NCBI GenBank assembly: GCA_964511945.1
Contig: CAZEHO010000005.1
Span: forward strand, 48,315 to 112,314
Direction: 5' to 3'
DNA: 64,000 nt
DNA from: CAZEHO01 sp964511945
GTDB taxonomy: Bacteria; Actinomycetota; Acidimicrobiia; Spongiisociales; UBA11373
In this document: piece after piece, positions 15,725-23,355 of the stretch
Numbering within the stretch: position 1 is the stretch's first letter
How the letters are laid out: every line of letters begins with the position of its first letter
The notes under the pieces: generated by a model
Database searches by the model: none
The model's input: the letters and a program-made list of their open reading frames with translations, nothing else
Told to the model about the DNA's origin: nothing
Made by a program: the position numbers and the translations under genes

Positions 15725-16419
15725 GCGCGGCGATCGAGAAGACGGCGCAACTGGGCTCGAACGATTGCGTCCTGCATCTCGCGAGCGGCCTGGGCGCCGT
15801 CGGCCAGGATCTCGGCAGCCTGGCGTTTGCTGGCGGGACTGCCGTGGCGCAGCAGCGGGCCGGTGAGTTGGGCCAAGAGATCGGTCTCCCGATTGGCTGC
15901 GAGACGCAAAGACCGCAGGTGGCGGGGTTCCAGACCGTGATTCACCAGGCGGGCGGCAGCGCGGGCGATCTCGAGGTCGTCGTCACCGAACACCGGTTTC
16001 TTGTCGGTGCCTCCGGGTTCGAGCACTCCCCCGGCGACGAGCTGCTCAATGAGGTCGGCGGTCGTTCCCGCCGCCCGGGCGATCTCATCGGAGCTCATCT
16101 CGACGCCGGTAGTGGCGAAGTAGGTCTCCGGTGGTGGGCCCGAGGCGGGCTGCAACGTCGGCTCCTCCCCGCGCTCCCACGCGGTCAGCTTCGACTTGAT
16201 CACCTTCAGCGGCAGGTAGTGGTCGCGCTGCTGGCGAAGGATGTAGCGAACCCGCTCGATGTCGTCGGCGCCGAACTCCCGGTACCCCGACGAGGTGCGG
16301 GGCGGCGCGATCAAGCCTTCGCCCTCCAGGAATCTGAGCTTCGACACAGAGACGTCGGGGAACTCTCCTTTGAGCAGGTTCACCACGTCGCCGATGGTGT
16401 AGGTGTCTGCTGCGGTCAT
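15721..16419 (-). CDS. MerR-family regulator (Rv1828-like)
   Basis: The 232-aa protein has an N-terminal winged helix (YTIGDVVNLLKGEFPDVSVS, LRFLEGEGLIAPPRTSSGYR, YILRQQRDHYLPLKVIKSKL) and a C-terminal domain that itself resembles a second helix-turn-helix (MSSDEIARAAGTTADLIEQL). That two-part form is typical of Rv1828, which follows the GarA gene in mycobacteria. It overlaps the FHA gene by ATGA. No metal or drug ligand residues are seen. Confidence 0.9.
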   Translation of the reverse strand: MTAADTYTIGDVVNLLKGEFPDVSVSKLRFLEGEGLIAPPRTSSGYREFGADDIERVRYILRQQRDHYLPLKVIKSKLTAWERGEEPTLQPASGPPPETYFATTGVEMSSDEIARAAGTTADLIEQLVAGGVLEPGGTDKKPVFGDDDLEIARAAARLVNHGLEPRHLRSLRLAANRETDLLAQLTGPLLRHGSPASKRQAAEILADGAQAAREMQDAIVRAQLRRLLDRRA

Positions 16420-16844
16420 GCGCCGCGAGCGATGACGACGTGGAAGCGGCCGATGATCACCTCGTCGCCCGGATTGAGGACGGCGATATCCACACGCTCC
16501 CGATTGACATAAGTGCCGTTGGTTGACCGCAGATCCCGCACCGACAGCGTTCCGCCCTTCACGCGGAACTCAGCGTGGTGACGGGAGACGGTGACATCGT
16601 CGAGGAAGACGGCGGCGTCGAGGTTGCGTCCGACCTCATTGATGCCTTCAGCGAGAGGCCAGTGGCTGCCTTCGCCCGGGCCTCCGGTGACGACGAGCGC
16701 ATAGCCCTCGAGCCCCGGGATCCCAGCTGCGGCTTCCCGGGCCCGCAGCGATCGAGCCTCTCCAACAGGGTCAAACGCGAGGGTGCTGTCTGCCCCGGTA
16801 TTCGAGGTCCGTCGGACCGCGTCGCTCTCATGCGGCTCCGGCAT
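16416..16844 (-). CDS. garA: GarA-like FHA-domain protein
   Basis: The 142-aa protein ends in a forkhead-associated domain (EVGRNLDAAVFLDDVTVSRH, then AEFRV and STNGTYVN), with the phosphothreonine-binding Arg, Ser, His and Asn in place. The N-terminal tail contains GADSTLAFDP, with Thr21 placed like the phospho-switch of GarA. In mycobacteria GarA controls 2-oxoglutarate and glutamate metabolism under PknB and PknG. The order gcvH-FHA-MerR supports orthology; the tail sequence is divergent, so phosphorylation is inferred. Confidence 0.85.
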   Translation of the reverse strand: MPEPHESDAVRRTSNTGADSTLAFDPVGEARSLRAREAAAGIPGLEGYALVVTGGPGEGSHWPLAEGINEVGRNLDAAVFLDDVTVSRHHAEFRVKGGTLSVRDLRSTNGTYVNRERVDIAVLNPGDEVIIGRFHVVIARGA

Positions 16845-16850
16845 GGCACC

Positions 16851-16856
16851 ATCGTA
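16851..16856 (-). promoter_or_regulatory. -10 element of a probable leaderless mRNA
   Basis: Minus-strand TACGAT lies 6 nt before the ATG at 16844, so the FHA-merR-dacB-hpt string may start its own transcript. Confidence 0.5.
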
Positions 16857-16900
16857 GTGCTGCCTTCAGGATCAAGCGCCTCGAGACGAGGTCGAGGGTC

Positions 16901-17278
16901 CTAGGCGGTGAACTCGGAGTAGGCGGCGGCGTCCATGAGTGCGTCGTAGGCGCCGGCATCATCCGGTTCAATTAGGACGAACCAGCCGTCTCCGTAGGGG
17001 GCCCCGTTGATCAATTCGGGGCTGTCGACCAGGTCGGTGTTCACCTCTGCCACGGTGCCTGCGAACGGTGCGTAGACCTCGGCCACCGACTTTGTGGATT
17101 CGACCTCGGCGAGCGTATCGTCGGCGTCGAAGTGCACACCTGCCTCGGGGAGGTCGACGAACACCACATCACCGAGTGCATCCTGGGCGTAATCGGTGAT
17201 CCCGACGCGGAGCTTGCCGTCTTCGAGCCGCACCCACTCGTGGTCTTCGGTGTAGCGGAGTTCCTCAGGGACGTCCAC
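16901..17278 (-). CDS. gcvH: Glycine cleavage system H protein
   Basis: This 125-aa lipoyl carrier shuttles the aminomethyl intermediate from GcvP to GcvT. It has RYTEDHEWVRLEDG, VGITDYAQDALGDVVFVDLP and the lipoylation site AEVESTKSVAEVYAP (Lys about residue 63). It starts at GTG 17278 behind AGGAGG. It lies between pgsA and the FHA gene and is separated from gcvT-gcvPA-gcvPB by eight genes on the same strand. Confidence 0.96.
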   Translation of the reverse strand: MDVPEELRYTEDHEWVRLEDGKLRVGITDYAQDALGDVVFVDLPEAGVHFDADDTLAEVESTKSVAEVYAPFAGTVAEVNTDLVDSPELINGAPYGDGWFVLIEPDDAGAYDALMDAAAYSEFTA

Positions 17279-17296
17279 GGTTCCTCCTGGTTGTGA

Positions 17297-17857
17297 TCAC
17301 TCGGAGGATACCGAAGACCCATCCCGCAGGATCCGCCGGGCATCTCCGAAGTACTGGAAAAGCACGAGGTAGTAGAAGAGCAAGCCGGGGACCACGAAGG
17401 TCCACGCCACCATGCCGAAGAGGAGCCAATCCGTGCCGGCATAGATGAAGAAGTTCGGGATGGCGAGGTAGAGCGCCATGGTTGCGCCCTTGCCCATGAT
17501 GCGCACTTCGATGGCGGCCCCGGCGCGAGATGCGACCACGAGGGCAGCGAGTGCGATCGCCGTCTCCCTGACGATGAGCAGCAGCGCGATCCACCACGGC
17601 AATGCTCCGGTGATCCAGCCGCTGACCAGCGCGGCCGCGATCGCCAGCCGATCGCCGATCGGATCGAGCAGCTTCCCGATCTCCGAGACTTGATTCAGCT
17701 TGCGGGCCAGCCAGCCGTCGACCCAGTCGGTGGCACCGAGCACGCCCAGCAGCCAGCCGGCAGCCGCCAGGTCGTCCCGACCGAACACGAGCCACAGGAA
17801 CACCGGAACGGCCGCGATCCGGAGTGCCGAGATCAGGTTCGGCCAGGTGAGGATCAT
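17297..17857 (-). CDS. pgsA: CDP-diacylglycerol-glycerol-3-phosphate phosphatidyltransferase family enzyme
   Basis: The 186-aa membrane protein has the CDP-alcohol phosphotransferase motif spread over DWVDGWLARKLNQVSEIGKL followed by LDPIGDR, that is DGxxAR...G...D...D. About five hydrophobic helices surround it. Of the family, PgsA (phosphatidylglycerophosphate synthase) is the best fit from length and N-terminal NLISALRIAAVPVFLWL. The ATG overlaps the DUF6941-type stop (ATGA). Cardiolipin or other head-group synthases cannot be excluded. Confidence 0.85.
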   Translation of the reverse strand: MILTWPNLISALRIAAVPVFLWLVFGRDDLAAAGWLLGVLGATDWVDGWLARKLNQVSEIGKLLDPIGDRLAIAAALVSGWITGALPWWIALLLIVRETAIALAALVVASRAGAAIEVRIMGKGATMALYLAIPNFFIYAGTDWLLFGMVAWTFVVPGLLFYYLVLFQYFGDARRILRDGSSVSSE

Positions 17858-18276
17858 GCCGGCCTCACTCCGGGTGGGCGCTGGAGCCGCAACGGGACTC
17901 TGGTGAGTTCTTGTTCGTCGTGTTCGACGATGAACACGTAGCCGCCGGGCTCGGGGAAACGGAGGTTGCCGAAGACCGTGACCAGGGGAATGAGGCTGGT
18001 GGCTCCCGCCGGGAGAGTCGACGGTGTGCCGACCCGGAACGTTCCCTTTGACTCGACGCCGAGTTCACCTCCGTCCTCATCGAGGAGGCGGGTGACCACC
18101 TCGAGATCGCGATTGCGATCGCCGGGACCGACTTCGAAAACGATCACGAGGGAAAGGGAGCGGTGGGTCGCCGGAAACTCCCGAGCGGTGAGGGTGTCGA
18201 ACCCTCCGCCGAGCATGAACACTTTCCCGGCGACGACCTGCGCCGAATCGGCCAGCAGGGCTGCGGTGCAGCGCAT
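17854..18276 (-). CDS. DUF6941-type conserved protein, chromosomal copy
   Basis: The 140-aa protein resembles the uncharacterised family I know as DUF6941: MRCTAALLADSAQVVAGKVF, then MLGGGFDTL, a beta-rich centre with RLLDEDGGELG, and YVFIVEHDEQEL near the end. No catalytic motif or membrane segment is visible. A paralogue with the same N-terminus lies inside the island at 21473. Here it begins the gcvH-pgsA operon, with GGAGG about 6 nt before its ATG. Confidence 0.65.
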   Translation of the reverse strand: MRCTAALLADSAQVVAGKVFMLGGGFDTLTAREFPATHRSLSLVIVFEVGPGDRNRDLEVVTRLLDEDGGELGVESKGTFRVGTPSTLPAGATSLIPLVTVFGNLRFPEPGGYVFIVEHDEQELTRVPLRLQRPPGVRPA

Positions 18277-18300
18277 CAGTGGGATCCTCCCATGGCGGCC

Positions 18301-18306
18301 AGGCTA
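18301..18306 (-). promoter_or_regulatory. -10 candidate for the DUF6941-pgsA-gcvH operon
   Basis: Minus-strand TAGCCT precedes the ATG at 18276 by 24 nt, leaving a short leader that carries GGAGG. Confidence 0.35.
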
Positions 18307-18345
18307 CCGGACCCGGCGGAGACGCCTGGCGCCACTCGATCGGGC

Positions 18346-18351
18346 TACCCT
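18346..18351 (+). promoter_or_regulatory. -10 candidate for the membrane protein gene
   Basis: TACCCT precedes the ATG at 18385 by 33 nt; the leader carries GGTGAGGA. Confidence 0.35.
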
Positions 18352-18384
18352 GCATGCAGCATTCGCGGCTGGTGAGGACGACCG

Positions 18385-19011
18385 ATGACGCAGTTCGGCA
18401 CCGAAGAGCAGTTCGACCTGGAAGAAGGCGGTCTGGCCGGCTTCCTCGAGCGGCTTCCGCTGTCGCTGCAGGAGTTGACGGTTCTGGCCGGTGCGACGCT
18501 CATTCTCATCGGCTCCCTCCTCCGCTGGCGCACGATCGAGTACGTCGACGGCGAGGTCCTCACAACGGCCGGGCTCGACAGCTTCGCCGGCCGCGTGGTG
18601 CTCCTTGCCGCCATCGGGATCATCCTCTTTGTACTCGGCATCGGCCGGCGCTGGATGTCGCTGGTGGCAACGCCCTTGCTCACGATCGCGATGTTATGGC
18701 TCATCATCACGTGGTTCATGGGCCTGCTCGATAACGACCGGGGTGTCCTGACATCGCTCCTCGGCCTGCTGGCCGGTCTGGCATTCACCGCCGGCGTGGC
18801 GCTGGTGGCCTACAACGCCGGATCCGGTTCTTCGCGGTGGGTGCCCGGGTTCCTCGCGGCGATTGCGCTCCTTATCGGTCTCTACAACGGCCTCATCGCC
18901 GACCTAGAAGGCCTCGACGGGGCCATTACGACGTCGGGCATCAAGACCGGGGTCATCCTGGTGATGTTCGGCGGCATCATCGCCTTTTTTGCCCGGCCCC
19001 GCCTCGACTGA
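18385..19011 (+). CDS. Multi-pass membrane protein, 208 aa
   Basis: I do not recognise a family. An acidic N-terminus of about 30 residues is followed by about six hydrophobic helices (near 35-50, 68-85, 90-110, 118-140, 148-165 and 180-200), with short charged loops such as RWRTIEYVDGEV. No transporter signature or enzyme motif is seen. It is divergent from the DUF6941-type gene and convergent with the small membrane protein at 19054. Confidence 0.7.
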   Translation: MTQFGTEEQFDLEEGGLAGFLERLPLSLQELTVLAGATLILIGSLLRWRTIEYVDGEVLTTAGLDSFAGRVVLLAAIGIILFVLGIGRRWMSLVATPLLTIAMLWLIITWFMGLLDNDRGVLTSLLGLLAGLAFTAGVALVAYNAGSGSSRWVPGFLAAIALLIGLYNGLIADLEGLDGAITTSGIKTGVILVMFGGIIAFFARPRLD

Positions 19012-19053
19012 CTCAGCGGCACTCCGATTCCGGTTGCTCGCGAGAGCGCTGCC

Positions 19054-19302
19054 CTACGCCGCTCGCCGGTACTCCATCGCGACGGCAGCGGTCCATCCGG
19101 CGAGGAACCAGCCCACTGCAGCAGCCGGCCCACCTGAGGTCCCGGTTGCCATCACGGCCACGCCGATGAAGCCCGTCACCAGCAGAGCCCCGGATTGGCG
19201 GATGCGGTTGAACCGGTCGAGCCTGCCGCTTCGCGCCAGCACACTACCGGTCAGCAGCCCGCCGCTGAGAGCCAGGATGTAGAAGATCAGGATCGGTGGC
19301 AT
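19054..19302 (-). CDS. Small two-to-three-helix membrane protein, 82 aa
   Basis: The protein starts MPPILIFYILALSGGLLTGS and contains two further hydrophobic stretches (ALLVTGFIGVAVMATG and AAAVGWFLAGWTAAVAM). Between them is a basic loop (RSGRLDRFNRIRQSG). It has no recognised family. A longer in-frame extension overlaps the patatin gene on the other strand and is GC-skew noise, so the ATG at 19302 is preferred. Confidence 0.6.
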   Translation of the reverse strand: MPPILIFYILALSGGLLTGSVLARSGRLDRFNRIRQSGALLVTGFIGVAVMATGTSGGPAAAVGWFLAGWTAAVAMEYRRAA

Positions 19303-19366
19303 GTGGGCTCGTACTGCCGATCGTATCTGTGTCGCAGATCTGCGGTGCGCTCGGAGGTAGCGTGAC

Positions 19367-20503
19367 ATGGTCGAGAGGAGGACGGTGGCCCGCCGGAAGA
19401 TTCGAGTGCTGGCAGTCGACGGTGGCGGTGTCCGCGGCATCCTCCCGGCGCGGGTGCTTGCCGCCCTCGAGCACATGGCGCAACGGCCGACCGCCCAGAT
19501 GTTCGACTTGCTTGTCGGCACGTCGATCGGTGGAATCGGAGTGCTCTCGCTTGCCCGGCCCGGCGCCGATGGGCAACCGATGGGGAGCGCCCGCGGTGTC
19601 GGCGAATTCTTCACCGAACGGGCCCGGGACATCTTCCCGGCGGCCTCGCTGAACTGGCCTCGGAGTCTGCGCGAGCTGGAGGACATGGTGCGCCGGCCTG
19701 CCCAGTCCGTGGCTGTGCTCGGGTTCAATCGCGATGTCGGGAATGCGCGGTACTCGCCGGAAGGGCTTCGAAACGCCCTGGAGGATCGTTTGGGCGATGC
19801 AACCCTCGGGGACGCGCTGACGGATGTTGTGGTCACCAGCTATGACGTTCGCGGGCAACGGCCCCGCCTGTTCCGGTCGTCCGATGTCCGAGCCGGATTC
19901 GCCCCCGACCTAACGATGGTGGAAGTGGGCCTGGCAACCACCGCCGCCCCGACCTACTTCCCCGCCGTCGAGGCTGAGGCCGAGGACGGGGAACCGGTGG
20001 TGCTGGTGGACGGCGGCGTCTTTGCGAGTTCCCCCGCCATGCTGGCCTACGTCGAAGGGGTCCGGATGGCGCGCCGCCTTGGTTCGGATGCCGGAGACGT
20101 CGAAGTCGTGTCACTGGGGACGGGTACCGCTCCGGCGCGCCCGGAGCTGACCCATGCGGAGTTCGTGGGCAAGAGCTGGTTCAAGCTCGCGCAGGCGATC
20201 TTCGAGGCGGCACAGGTCGGCCAGTCTGCGGTCAACGACGAGATGCTCGGAGCCCTGCTCGGAGATCGCTACTGGCGTTTCGACACAACCCTCGATGAGG
20301 GCGTATCGATCGCGATGGATGATTCGAGTCCGGAGAACCTGTCCGCGTTGCACCGTCTCGCCGGCGTCCTGATCAGTGCGCGGGCCGGGGATCTGCAGCT
20401 CCTGGCCGACCGTATCGGCGAGTCGCACAAGCGGCGGCGCAGGAGCGCCTCGGGGCCTAGGACTGCGTCTGACAGCGCCTTCACGACGGGCTCCGGCACG
20501 TAG
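19367..20503 (+). CDS. Patatin-like phospholipase
   Basis: The 378-aa protein has the patatin fold: oxyanion-hole loop DGGGVRGILP (about residues 18-27), nucleophile elbow GTSIGG (GxSxG), and the dyad Asp in VDGGVFASSPAM. It is a cytoplasmic lipid acyl hydrolase by family, with no signal peptide. Start choice is open: ATG 19367 or GTG 19385; the latter has AGAGGAGG just upstream and a TAGCGT -10 candidate at 19357. The stop is 44 nt before the att-site remnant, but the catalytic domain is complete. Confidence 0.85.
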   Translation: MVERRTVARRKIRVLAVDGGGVRGILPARVLAALEHMAQRPTAQMFDLLVGTSIGGIGVLSLARPGADGQPMGSARGVGEFFTERARDIFPAASLNWPRSLRELEDMVRRPAQSVAVLGFNRDVGNARYSPEGLRNALEDRLGDATLGDALTDVVVTSYDVRGQRPRLFRSSDVRAGFAPDLTMVEVGLATTAAPTYFPAVEAEAEDGEPVVLVDGGVFASSPAMLAYVEGVRMARRLGSDAGDVEVVSLGTGTAPARPELTHAEFVGKSWFKLAQAIFEAAQVGQSAVNDEMLGALLGDRYWRFDTTLDEGVSIAMDDSSPENLSALHRLAGVLISARAGDLQLLADRIGESHKRRRRSASGPRTASDSAFTTGSGT

Positions 20504-20546
20504 GCCAAGGACAGTGATTGCAGCTGACCGGTATTGCGCCGGGTTT

Positions 20547-20579
20547 TGGTCGGGCTGGCCGGATTTGAACCGGCGACCT
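20547..20579. repeat. Shorter remnant of the tRNA-Pro 3' end
   Basis: These 33 bp match the 3' end of tRNA-Pro (CCA through the T arm). They sit 10 bp outside the 45-bp left attachment site and are probably left from an earlier integration at the same tRNA. Confidence 0.75.
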
Positions 20580-20589
20580 GGTTCGGTTG

Positions 20590-20634
20590 TGGTCGGGCTG
20601 GCCGGATTTGAACCGGCGACCTCTTGACCCCCAG
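20590..20634. repeat. Left attachment site (attL core)
   Basis: These 45 bp are identical to 25841-25885, the tRNA-Pro(GGG) segment from the anticodon loop to CCA. Identity stops at both ends, which fits a core of site-specific recombination. Confidence 0.88.
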
Positions 20635-20652
20635 GCGTTTATGGGGGGTTTT
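20628..20652 (+). terminator. Terminator-like hairpin at the left island end
   Basis: CCCCC and GGGGG flank an 11-nt loop and TTTT follows. Part of the stem lies in the att core. It could end transcription from the patatin gene. Confidence 0.35.
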
Positions 20653-20693
20653 CTGACCTGGGGGAATCTGGAGAAATGCTGCCTGACCTGGGG
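20653..20693. repeat. CTGACCTGGGG pair, 30 bp apart
   Basis: The 11-mer starts at 20653 and again at 20683, about three helical turns apart and just inside attL. It may bind a recombination protein. Confidence 0.4.
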
Positions 20694-20741
20694 TTTTGTT
20701 GATGGCAGTTTGTGGTATTTCTCGCCGTTTCGCATTCCGTG

Positions 20742-20770
20742 GCGGACTCCAGACGGACTCTGGACGACTC
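20742..20770. repeat. Left arm-type repeats
   Basis: GCGGACTC (20742), ACGGACTC (20753) and ACGACTC (20764) follow each other at 11-bp steps. The same motif is repeated at the other end of the island inside the integrase gene. Confidence 0.55.
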
Positions 20771-20837
20771 CGCACATCGGAGATCCCGCGCAGGGCCAGA
20801 ACTACCCGATGGAGATCATGGTCCCGCGGTCAGGAGT

Positions 20838-21206
20838 TCACGCGATTCGAAGGACCTCTCGCTCGATGTCATCTTCGGGTATCGCTGACCCACCGAACTC
20901 AACCGCGGGCCCAGAGAAGTGCCAGGTGATCGCATTCTCCGTTGGGGTATGGACTGGGAGACGCCGGTTCAGCTCCTCTTCCACAATCTCGCGGACGAGT
21001 CCGCTGACCGATCGCGACTCGATATCCGCGAGCTGCCGCAATCGACTGATCTGGTCGGCGTAGAGCCGAACGGACAGGTGAGAATCCGCGGTCACCCTGG
21101 TTTGGCGCTTCACTGCTCGCCCACGGCGAGCCTTGCTGGAGCGCGCGTCGTGCCACTCCGCCCGTTCTTGCTCCGTCATCTTGGAATGGTCAGGATTCGT
21201 GTTCAT
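20838..21206 (-). CDS. Ribbon-helix-helix protein, probable antitoxin
   Basis: The 122-aa protein has a basic, helical N-terminus (TEQERAEWHDARSSKARRGR) and a central ribbon-helix-helix segment (HLSVRLYADQISRLRQLADI, then SVSGLVREIVEEEL). The start at ATG 21206 lies inside the last codons of the BrnT-like gene, a 17-nt overlap typical of toxin-antitoxin operons, and the toxin-first order matches brnTA. It would neutralise the partner and repress the operon (inference). The C-terminal 35 residues have no recognised domain. Confidence 0.65.
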   Translation of the reverse strand: MNTNPDHSKMTEQERAEWHDARSSKARRGRAVKRQTRVTADSHLSVRLYADQISRLRQLADIESRSVSGLVREIVEEELNRRLPVHTPTENAITWHFSGPAVEFGGSAIPEDDIEREVLRIA

Positions 21207-21486
21207 AACGCTCGATCTCCCACCTATTGGACGACCAACCGGTGATAGGCCTTGCAATGGTCTCGTCCCCGGCCAGCGATTCTGTCACAACGATTGTGCG
21301 CCAGCCACCTGCAACCGGTGCCACCATGTACCAGTCTCCGCTCTGGGATTCGTCGTCCTCGATGAATATCGGATCATTGCCGAACACCTCAAGAACATCC
21401 TCAGGTTCGATGCCGTGCTTGCCAACGAGGTGCGTGAGATTCACAGCGTCAAACTCGAAGTCCGCGATGAGGTCAGGATTCAGCAT
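21190..21486 (-). CDS. BrnT-like toxin
   Basis: The 98-aa protein follows the BrnT/DUF4258 pattern: FEFDAVNLTHLVGKHGIEPE, then DVLEVFGNDP, a central strand WYMVAPVAGGWRTIVVT, and RPITGWSSNRWEIERYE at the end. BrnT toxins are RNase-like (RelE fold) and stop translation. I chose ATG 21486, which overlaps the end of the DUF6941-type gene by 14 nt. A ribbon-helix-helix gene overlaps its end. Family assignment rests on pattern only, so activity is uncertain. Confidence 0.55.
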   Translation of the reverse strand: MLNPDLIADFEFDAVNLTHLVGKHGIEPEDVLEVFGNDPIFIEDDESQSGDWYMVAPVAGGWRTIVVTESLAGDETIARPITGWSSNRWEIERYEHES

Positions 21487-21889
21487 TGCGCAACTGAACG
21501 CCCACGGGGATCCGCGCGATCTCGTTGCCGCTGTACACAATCTGGAACGCGTATAGGCCCGCTGCTGGAAACTTCATATCGGTGAAGGGGATGTGAAGGG
21601 GGACCACATTCGGCTGCCCCGGCTTCATGGACGCAGGCGCGCCAACGCGTAGCTGTCCCTCTGCTTGCACGCCGACCTCTTGGCCGTCCTCGTCGAGAAG
21701 GTTGATCTCGATTCGGAGGTCGCGTTGCCGTTCTGCGGCATCGATCTCCAGCACAAGCACCACATGCAACTTCTTGTGGACGACTGGCACCGACCTGGCA
21801 TAGATCGTGTCGAACGCTCCGCCCATGAGGTAGAGCTTCCCACCCAGCACTTCAGCGTGGTCGGCAAGTGTTGCAGCTTGAACCCGCAT
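21473..21889 (-). CDS. DUF6941-type protein, island copy
   Basis: This 138-aa protein is a paralogue of the chromosomal protein at 17854: MRVQAATLADHAEVLGGKLY aligns with MRCTAALLADSAQVVAGKVF, and LLDEDGQEVGVQAEG and the C-terminal beta-strands also align. I chose ATG 21889 because it matches the paralogue's first residue and TACGAT lies 7 nt before it; an upstream ATG at 21898 would lie inside the promoter spacing. It overlaps the BrnT-like gene, so the three are probably one operon. Function is unknown. Confidence 0.7.
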   Translation of the reverse strand: MRVQAATLADHAEVLGGKLYLMGGAFDTIYARSVPVVHKKLHVVLVLEIDAAERQRDLRIEINLLDEDGQEVGVQAEGQLRVGAPASMKPGQPNVVPLHIPFTDMKFPAAGLYAFQIVYSGNEIARIPVGVQLRNAES

Positions 21890-21896
21890 GTGTGAC

Positions 21897-21902
21897 ATCG
21901 TA
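21897..21902 (-). promoter_or_regulatory. -10 element of a probable leaderless mRNA
   Basis: Minus-strand TACGAT lies 7 nt before the ATG at 21889 and would start the DUF6941-brnT-RHH operon. Confidence 0.5.
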
Positions 21903-22239
21903 ACACACCTGTAGGACCACGGTCAACCCTCTCCCTCCTCTATGCACAGCCACCTGTGACGGAGTCGCGGCCTGAGCGGTCCCACACGAATCCTCTCAGA
22001 CAGCTTCTAGAGACACACGCACCTGCAACATGATTTGCGAGAGGACTCTGAAAGGCCCGCGGTAGGTACGCGGCAACCCGATCATGTCGGCGTGAGTCGA
22101 CGCAGTCAGGGCCACGACGGGGCCGCGGCGGAACCCTGGCACGGCGTGTATCAGGTCTTGTTGGCCTTTGCTGCAGGTCAGTCCGTTGCGGGCCTCATTG
22201 GTCTCCTGTCGCGCCAAGGAGGCTGAATGCAGGTCATAG
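21903..22239. other. Gene-free gap inside the island
   Basis: I see no convincing gene here. Open frames exist on both strands, but none has a good start or a recognisable protein, and the minus-strand one overlaps the lipoprotein gene. The gap separates the toxin operon from the lipoprotein gene and probably holds the lipoprotein terminator. Confidence 0.4.
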
Positions 22240-23355
22240 TCAGGGTGTTGACACCAGGGAAAGCTCACCGGCGAGTGCCGCGGCCTCCAGGTCCCCGAAG
22301 GTGAGCAGTTCGGGCCCCTCCAACCGTGCTGCAGCTGCTGCGACGGCACCGTCGTCTGTGAGAACTGGGTTCACCACACCGAGAAGCGCGATCGGGTCCC
22401 GGGTTCCCCTGTCAACGTAGTCAATCAGCCAAACCTCGATTGGATCGCCTGGATCGGAGAATCCGAGGAGGGTCAGTGCGGGCCCCTCTTGCACTGATTC
22501 GAAAGCAACGCACTCGTTCCATCCCTGCGGTGAAAAGGTGCAAACGGCGCCGGCCTCGAGTCCGACCCACGCCTCGGGAATGCCGAGATCTAACGCAAAG
22601 GGTTGCAGACTCTCGAGGATTGACTTAGGTGTCTCCTCGGCATCAATCTGACGATCCTGCGGGTTGAGGTCTTCGAAGCTCGCCTCCTCGTAGCGTCCTT
22701 GGTGGAGTTCCCAGTCGTTGAAATCGGCGTTGGAGGTCGCATCAGTGGTCACATCGATGAAGACTTGAAGCAGCGTGTCCCCGGGCCGGATCGCGTCACG
22801 ATATGCGGCCAGCGGTTGCCTGTAGAGCCGATCGGCGCAGTCACCCGCGAACGCCAGGTCTCCATTGCCTCGATCGACAACAACCATCTGCACCCAGACT
22901 CGTTCGGTTGCGCTTGACGGGCGGATCCCGACAATCGTGTTCTCGCCGGAAGGAAGCCTTGCCACTTCCTTAGCCAGGCCAAGACTGATGAGGAGCGTCG
23001 CGTTTTCCACTTCGCTGCCGCTCCAGACCTCCTCGCGAGAAGGGAGCTCCCAGATACTCGACAGGTCGAAGGACCCATCGTTCGGACTCCCATTCAGGAC
23101 GGCCTCAGCCAGCGGGCCAGACGGAACCGAGTCGAGCCTTGCGGTGACGCTGAAGTAGAACGCAGAGTTCGCACGATCGAACCTCGTTTGTGAGCACTCC
23201 TGACCGAGAGTGTCCAGCGGGATAGGTGTTTGCTCAGCGTCGGTCAGTTGAGCCCCAAGTGTGGGGATCGTGGGCGTTGAGCAGGCAGAGGCGATGAGCC
23301 AGAGACTGACAGTGGCAGTTGCCAGGCGAAGCGTTCGTTTGCGTGGGTTCATCAT
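22240..23355 (-). CDS. Lipoprotein of unknown function
   Basis: The 371-aa protein has a lipoprotein signal peptide with lipobox SLWLIASAC (Cys at about residue 25), so it should be anchored on the outer face of the membrane. The mature part is acidic and beta-rich, with segments such as FYFSVTARLDSVPSG, NTIVGIRPSSATERVWVQMV and LLQVFIDVTTDA that recall GerMN-type or secreted surface domains, though I do not assign a family. It follows the metzincin gene with a TGATG overlap, which suggests the two products act together. Confidence 0.65.
   Translation of the reverse strand: MMNPRKRTLRLATATVSLWLIASACSTPTIPTLGAQLTDAEQTPIPLDTLGQECSQTRFDRANSAFYFSVTARLDSVPSGPLAEAVLNGSPNDGSFDLSSIWELPSREEVWSGSEVENATLLISLGLAKEVARLPSGENTIVGIRPSSATERVWVQMVVVDRGNGDLAFAGDCADRLYRQPLAAYRDAIRPGDTLLQVFIDVTTDATSNADFNDWELHQGRYEEASFEDLNPQDRQIDAEETPKSILESLQPFALDLGIPEAWVGLEAGAVCTFSPQGWNECVAFESVQEGPALTLLGFSDPGDPIEVWLIDYVDRGTRDPIALLGVVNPVLTDDGAVAAAAARLEGPELLTFGDLEAAALAGELSLVSTP

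Noticed and set aside
20547..20634. Possible extra tRNA-Pro genes
   Set aside because: Only the 3' part is present in each copy; the acceptor 5' strand, D arm and anticodon stem are missing, so these are attachment-site scars.
21996..22349. Minus-strand frame of about 117 codons in the island gap
   Set aside because: It overlaps the lipoprotein gene by over 100 nt, lacks a good start and shows no family similarity; I treat the gap as non-coding.
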